From NCBI GenBank assembly GCA_963682025.1, contig OY821518.1:304395429-304459428 (forward strand): DNA of 64,000 nt, read 5' to 3'. The translations under genes and the position numbers were made by a program. This document shows positions 58,407 to 64,000 of the stretch, one piece after another (positions within the stretch are counted from its first letter, which is position 1; the number at the start of each line of letters is the position of its first letter). Origin of the DNA: Cordilura impudica (Eukaryota > Arthropoda > Insecta > Diptera > Scathophagidae). Below the pieces are notes generated by a model, which was not told the origin of the DNA, made no database searches, and saw nothing but the letters and a program-made list of their open reading frames with translations.

Positions 58407-59380
58407 TATTGATACAATTTCAAAGAAAAGCGGTATGAAAATATGACAATAGCTTTCAGATTTATTTTGGAATATTTTATAGTCCCTATTTTTCCGGTAA
58501 GAAAGGAAAAATGTAATTAAGTAATTTCGAAAATAAAGCAGTATCATGTCTGTCACATTACAATATAGTTCTTTTCACTATAATTTATTTCAGAATTAGA
58601 TTTTTTATATTCTTTATTAATAAACTAGCTCTTATAATAACTATAGACAGCTGTTTCTTATTTGTCATACAATTAACTTCAGAGCTTTTCTGCGTTTTAC
58701 AAACATCCTCTAAAATGATTTGTGTTTGTTGTCATGTTTGGCACGACTGCTTTTTGCCCCGAATTACCCAAGGTAACAAAATCGAAAAATTTTATACCGA
58801 TCAAAAACCACTATACCATTTTGATGTATTGTGGTTCCGGTAGTACAAATGTGGTCCAAATTTTAAATTCTATGGAGATGTTTTTTTTTAAATATTTAAA
58901 TAAAATTTTAATTTTTTCTCCACATAACTAATGATAAATTACAAAGGGTTAGTCCGATATTATTAAAGTAAAATTAGAAAAATTTAGAATTTATAACCTT
59001 TAATCCGTTTATATATTGAGTTTCAATCGGCTCAGTAGTTTCGGAGTTATAATAAAATATTGAAGCAAAAAATATATTTTTTACGTGAAAATAACAAATT
59101 TTTTGTTTTAATAAAATCATAAAAAATCTAAAACTGCAAAAATTGTTCAGATTTATTGCTTTCTCGCAAAGCCATATGTAATGGGAACAAAATGAGCTAT
59201 CAATCATAAAAATCGATTGATTCTTTTCGAATTTATTCATAATTAAGTGAATTCGATCATTTTCACAAAATTTTATATTTTATATTTTATAAAAATTTAT
59301 ATTTTATTATTTAAATTTATTATAATTAATATACACTACAAACTCTGGAATTTTCTTTTATGTGTGTTATTCTGAATACT
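58407..59380. other. AT-rich DNA, no gene seen
   Basis: Two chance ORFs (58722, 58974). No feature supported. Confidence 0.45.
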
Positions 59381-60075
59381 TCAGAAAAAATCGGCCATCA
59401 TGTGTGCATCCCAGCGACCCTGGCATCGTTTCTCCATTGTTCGGATATCTTGGTGAAATCGTTCGCCCTGTTCCTCGCTCAAGTCTCCTAGATTTTCAGG
59501 AAAACGATGTAAGTGACTGTGCAGGTAGTGTACTTTAATGCTCATGTTGCATCCAATTCGATGGATGCCTTGTTATTTCCCAAGAAATTTTTATTAACCC
59601 ATACAATAGAATCCCATGCATTCTTCTCAATTTCTGACATTGGACTGTCAAAATCAGTATCGCTCACCAATTTGCGAATGTGTGGGCCGTCATATATGCC
59701 TGCTTTTAGCTTTTTCATACTCAGATTGGGAAACTTCCTTGAAATATACTGGAAACATTCACTATCTTTGTTAAGTGTTTTAACATATTGTTTCATCAGA
59801 CCAAGTTTAATATGAAGAGGGGGTAATATGATGGAACCAGTGTTTCCCTAGAAACACATTGTTTTCTCTTCCAATGTTCTGATTTAGCTCTGCTATCCCA
59901 TAAACATATAAAACAAGGATATTTGGTAAAGCCGCTTTGTTGACCCAAGAGAATATTACCATCTTATGATCAACATAAATTACCCACATATGTTCATCAT
60001 ATTTTATCTTCTTCATGACCAATGCAATTACAGAGTATTTTTCTTTTACTTTGGTTGAATGTAAAGGCGGTTTGC
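59381..60075 (-). pseudogene. Relic of an uncharacterised multicopy metazoan protein family
   Basis: On the minus strand, coding pieces follow in order. KEKYSVIALVMKKIKYDEHM and VIYVDHKMV come first (ORF 59807-60022), then MKQYVKTLNKDSECFQYI, KAGIYDGPHIRKLV and WVNKNFLGNNKA (ORF 59542-59796). After a frameshift follow CNMSIKVHYLHSHLHRFPEN and SEEQGERFHQDIRTMEKRC, ending at a stop at 59381. I recall this signature (HLHSHL-FPENLG-GERFHQDI-ME-RYQG) from many unannotated arthropod and cnidarian proteins of unknown function, often multicopy. About 20 residues before CNMSIK appear deleted. Function unknown; a transposon-linked gene is likely but unproven. Confidence 0.65.
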
Positions 60076-60700
60076 CAAAATCATTTAATAAAAAATATTA
60101 TTTAGTCATTGTTATGTAACCCAAAGAAATAATGACAGTGCTTGTATAAATGCGATACCTTCAATTTATTGTGAATACAAACCTAAAGCGTACATCGATT
60201 TTCATGATCCATATCTCGTTTAATTCACATGATATGTAGCTTCACTACAAACAAATAAAATTTAATACTTTTCGCAGTTTTCGATTTTTTACAGATTTTT
60301 TTTAAAGAAAAAAAAAATTTTTTTTTAACCATTTTTTTAACCATTTTTTTTTCTTTTTTTTCCAAACAATTTGTTTCGTAACTTTCAAACATTGATCAGA
60401 TTAAAAACAACAATATACATGATTTAAAGATATTGTAAGTCTTAATATTTTTAAATTTAATTTAACAAATTCGGAGTACTGTTTTTGAGCTATGACAACA
60501 TAAGTGGGGAAATGTCTCAAAATATTGTCTCAAAATATTAAAAATTATTAAAAAAAAATTTTCCATAGAATTGAAAAATTTAACCATTCTTGTACTTAGG
60601 TAGCCATGATGCGTCAAATTTATATAGTGGTTTTATTGATCGGCATTTTTGTTGTTGACCTGTGTTATTAATAACAATAATACTTATTTACGCTTTTTCT
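60076..60700. other. AT-rich DNA, no gene seen
   Basis: Long A and T runs at 60290-60365. Nothing supported. Confidence 0.45.
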
Positions 60701-60779
60701 AATGGTAAATATATTGGTGAGGTCCGTCTCCATTATTTTGTATATTTTTATGAACAATGAAAAACTTTTACATCGTGAA

Positions 60780-61071
60780 GTCTTATTTTTGATTTTTGGT
60801 CTGTGGGCGGAGAGGTGTGGCAAAATCAAATTTCAATATTGTATAAAACTTGACAGATTTTAATAAAATTTTCAGGGATTTTCAGAATAGCCTGGCGGGT
60901 GGTCTGTCCACGGAGGGGCATGGCAAAATCAAAATTTAATATTGTACCTAGATATCTGAAAAAATTTTCGGGTGAGTTCGCACTTTACTTTTGTCCGACA
61001 CTGTGTAATAAAATTTAGTTGCAATATAAAATCCAGAGGTTTTCTTAGGGCCAGCAACGCGGCCCAGCTAG
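60780..61071 (+). mobile_element. Helitron-like 3' end
   Basis: Contains GGGCGGAGAGGTGTGGCAAA and GGGGCATGGCAAAATCAA modules and ends in GGGCCAGCAACGCGGCCCAG then CTAG before T. The GGGCC/GGCCC stem is only 2 bases from the end, unusual for a Helitron. The 5' end is not found. Confidence 0.4.
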
Positions 61072-61108
61072 TTACAAATATATATCAAGGAAACAAATAA
61101 ATAGTTAG

Positions 61109-61788
61109 CAAGTAAGAAAATTATAGTCGATCTACATCGACTATATAATACCCTACACCATGGTTTAGAGACCCTACTCTTCAGTCCAACTTATTGGATA
61201 TAGAAAATAAGCATGAACCAAATTTGTGTGCCATTGTTATTAATTTTTTTGGCTGCAGATATGAAAAAGTTCGTATCGTGTGCAATATCTATATGGGGAC
61301 TAGGTCGAAAAATGGACCGATCCTGACCATATTTGGTAAAGTCACTTATATTTTGAAAAAATATATATGGACTACTGATACAATAAACGCATACAAACCC
61401 AATTTGAGTAAGATCTATATGACAATTTGGATCTTATGGCAATTTATGTCGATTTCATAGGGGTCATTTGTATGGGGGCTAGGTCTGAACATGTACCGAT
61501 TCTCACCAATTTTAATAGCGTTCATCCTATGGTCGATAGAACCAAATTCTTACCAAATTTCATCAAAACATATTCATATTTGCGACCTGCAGTTTGATTA
61601 CAAGGTTTACATGGACACACAGACGGACGGACGGACGGATGGACGGACGGACATCGTTAAATCGAATCAGATAGTGATTCCGTTTCGATCGGTATAATAA
61701 AAGATGGGTCTAGGTCAAATATTTTTGGTAGTTACAAACAACAGCACAAAGTCATTATACCCAAACCACATAGTGGTATAGGGTATAA
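61109..61788 (-). mobile_element. DINE-1-like element, family 1, near full length
   Basis: Minus-oriented. The hairpin has paired changes (TATAGTCGATCTACATCGAC), which keeps the stem. ACGG run at 61622-61650; end GGTATAGGGTATAA. About 120 bp missing near 61370. Confidence 0.86.
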
Positions 61789-63124
61789 AAATAAAGAATT
61801 TATATACAAAATCAACCTACGGAAATAATGATAAATTCATGATTACATAAATTGTAGTCATTCACTTTACATAAGTAGTAAAAGTTCTAGAATGTCCGGA
61901 AGTTGGTGACAATTCAGTTATAAAAATTCGCCTCAACAACCACATAGACAAAGATAGTTAAATAAAAGTATGTGAAAATTGGTATTAAAAATTCATTCCA
62001 CTAGAATGTTGACTTATTGTTAAAGTCAATTACTTAGCATTAGTTTATATCATTTTATGAAGGTTTAAGTGAACTAAATACAATTGTAGTTATTCTGCTT
62101 ACCTCAAATCAATTGAATTTTGTGCAGTTTTAAATTGATGTGGCTTAAAAGTTTGAAAATGGACATCTTGTAGAAATACAATGAACATTGTAATACACAA
62201 AAGTATATCTGGGAAAAAGTAAAAGGATAAAAATTAAATGTATATAAGATAAATAAATGTAATATTTAAACTAAAATCTCCAATTCCTATTATTAAAAAA
62301 TAAATATTTTACATCTTATTAGCCATGTTTAAAGGTAACAGACTTAGCAGATTTAAGACAAAACATTTTCATTAAATTATTTTAATGAATTTATTTTGTA
62401 TATGCTTTGTGTGGTTTTGTTCTCAAAGGTTACAAATTTGTGGCTTTTACTCTTAAGATAAATAAGCTTACTATTTTTAAACCACTGTCAACTACCTTTT
62501 TATAAATGTTTTGAAGGTTTTATATTTTCTTTAGTACTTTAAATTCCTATGTCGTCTACAAAAGTGAAAATACTTTCAGTAAGTTATAACAAATCCAATG
62601 AAAATCCCATTAGCTGTAACACATTGGACAATTGTTGAGACTTAGTTCTACTTAATCCTCTATTAATTTATTAAAGGTGGAAACAGTAATAGACTGTTAA
62701 ACACAAATGAATTAAAGTGAGTGTGACAGTGCTACACATACAGCAAATAACAAGATGTGCATCATCTAATCCCCTTAAACTTATTGGAATTTTTCTGATA
62801 AGTTAATGGAGATATTGGAATTCTTTTATTTATGGGGTAAGAAGATAAAAATCGCCATGGATGTTATAATAGCAGCCAGAAAACGCATCCTGTTACAGTT
62901 TTGGATTTTACGACGGTGATTGAGAGAGATTTAGAAGAATAGAAAGGAAATTAATATAAAATTGTAGGGTTGAAAAAGAAGGACGGAAAAAATGCTTGCT
63001 TATGAGAATAAGATTTAGAGTCTTTTGTTTTTACATAATATTATAAGAATTTCTGCACATGGTATAGAATATTTTTCTAATGAGCTTAAATATATACAAA
63101 TATTAATATAACTTATATTCCAAT
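61789..63124. other. AT-rich DNA, no gene seen
   Basis: Nothing supportable. Confidence 0.45.
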
Positions 63125-63129
63125 ATATC

Positions 63130-63390
63130 AAATTGATAATGTATCGAGTAGATATAGATATAGCGATTTCCGTCTGTCCGTCCGTCTGTCTGTCTGATGA
63201 AGTCACGCTCATTTCGAAAATAAACCATTTACCTATATAAACTTAGAACAGTATTATTTGTCATTATTTCGAGCAGGTTTGTATTGAAAATGGTGTTAAT
63301 CGGGCATCACTGTGCCAAGGTATGACCTAAAATATGGAGACACCTCTAAAAAATGTTAAAAATTCAGTGAATTTGTTGTAATAATTAAGT
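63130..63390 (+). mobile_element. DINE-like family 2 fragment
   Basis: GATATAGCGATTTCCGTCTG through TCCGTCCGTCTGTCTGTCTG, GAAGTCACGCTCATT and GAGCAGGTTTGTATTGAAAA match the family-2 copy at 26965-27175. Both ends are missing. Confidence 0.72.
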
Positions 63391-63437
63391 GTTAAGTTTA
63401 TAAAATTGTTTATTTTTAAAATATTTTGTTTCCATTA

Positions 63438-63814
63438 TCTATAATATTAATAGCCTAGGCGATTTCTTGTGACCGATATTTTGTTCTACCGATTTATCCT
63501 GATTTTGACCAAACGTATATTATTTAAAAGGTATTTCCTTTTAGCCGTTTTGCAGATTTATAGATTTTTAAAATGTTTCCTTTATTTTGAGTAAATTGCA
63601 TTTAAACTTGCTACTAACGTATACATAAAATTATACATATACTATGTGTGTATTTATTAAATTTGTGTTTGTAATAAAAATGAGTTTGTTTCTTTGTATT
63701 GATTTGTGAATTGGCTATTTATTATTGATTAGCATACCTTTAGGGTCCTTATTTAATGAAAGAATAAAATTTCCTAGAATTTGCACTCGAATTTCGAGGG
63801 CTGGAATCTGCTAC
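63438..63814 (+). mobile_element. Helitron copy (24796 family)
   Basis: From TCTATAATATTAATAGCC after A to CTCGAATTTCGAGGGCTGG and CTGCTAC. The last base of the CTAG has mutated to C. Confidence 0.82.
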
Positions 63815-64000
63815 TAAATAGTGAACAATTCCAAATATTGATGTAAGCATAAAACCCTTTATTTTTTTTGTCTGTTTTTTTTAATACAAGAACTAAATTT
63901 ATTTCACACAATTTCGTATCTGTTTCAAAAAAGTTAGCCGAATATCTTCATTATACCCAATACCACAATGTAGTCAAGTGCAATGAATTTGTAATATTGT

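Overview
The window is AT-rich nuclear DNA of a higher fly, most likely a calyptrate (blow fly, house fly or flesh fly type). That call rests on the transposon content: about twelve sizeable copies of a DINE-1/INE-1-like (Helentron-associated) repeat carrying GTCC/GTCT microsatellites, Tc1-like, Penelope-like and 412/mdg1-like elements, and TC...CTAG Helitrons. I see no intact host gene. There are three short coding-like stretches (10370-10640, 21841-22180, 40197-40695), which may be exons or gene relics. The window reads as intergenic or intronic sequence built from nested transposons.

Layout. 1-6827: a nearly complete Ty3/gypsy retrotransposon on the minus strand, with 374-bp LTRs differing at two positions, a 4-bp target duplication (ATGT), primer site, polypurine tract, gag, and a pol broken by one frameshift. 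A 72-residue ORF ahead of gag starts like an N-myristoylated protein and has one membrane segment. 7113-8634: a DINE copy and a tRNA-derived SINE. 8635-20455: mostly unique AT-rich DNA with a possible two-exon piece, one DINE, two dead Tc1-like transposases and a hammerhead-like motif. 20456-25148: a MITE, a DINE, a coding relic, a Penelope-like retroelement (with a PIF-like MITE inserted) and a Helitron. 26842-29800: a second DINE-like family holding a minisatellite and SINE piece, a Helitron-like fragment, and a 5'-truncated LINE. 32009-35227: a Helitron split by a hAT transposon with 8-bp target duplications and one stop codon in its BED finger. 35515-36110: a GTGACTG minisatellite. 36355-42660: DINEs, a PIF-like MITE, a coding relic and a Helitron carrying a minisatellite. 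44130-45560: a 1.4-kb A/T-rich degenerate array. 45776-63814: many more DINE and Helitron copies, a tandem Helitron pair, a Transib-like element with RSS-like heptamer ends, a relic of an uncharacterised metazoan multicopy protein family, and a second-family DINE fragment.

The parts do not form one pathway. The coding sequences visible are transposon proteins (Gag, protease/RT/RNase H/integrase, hAT and Tc1 transposases, Penelope RT plus GIY-YIG nuclease), and all but Gag and the small leader ORF are broken. The items I rate most worth following are the small myristoyl/membrane ORF, the hammerhead-like motifs, the Transib-like element, and the record of nested insertions that orders element activity in time.
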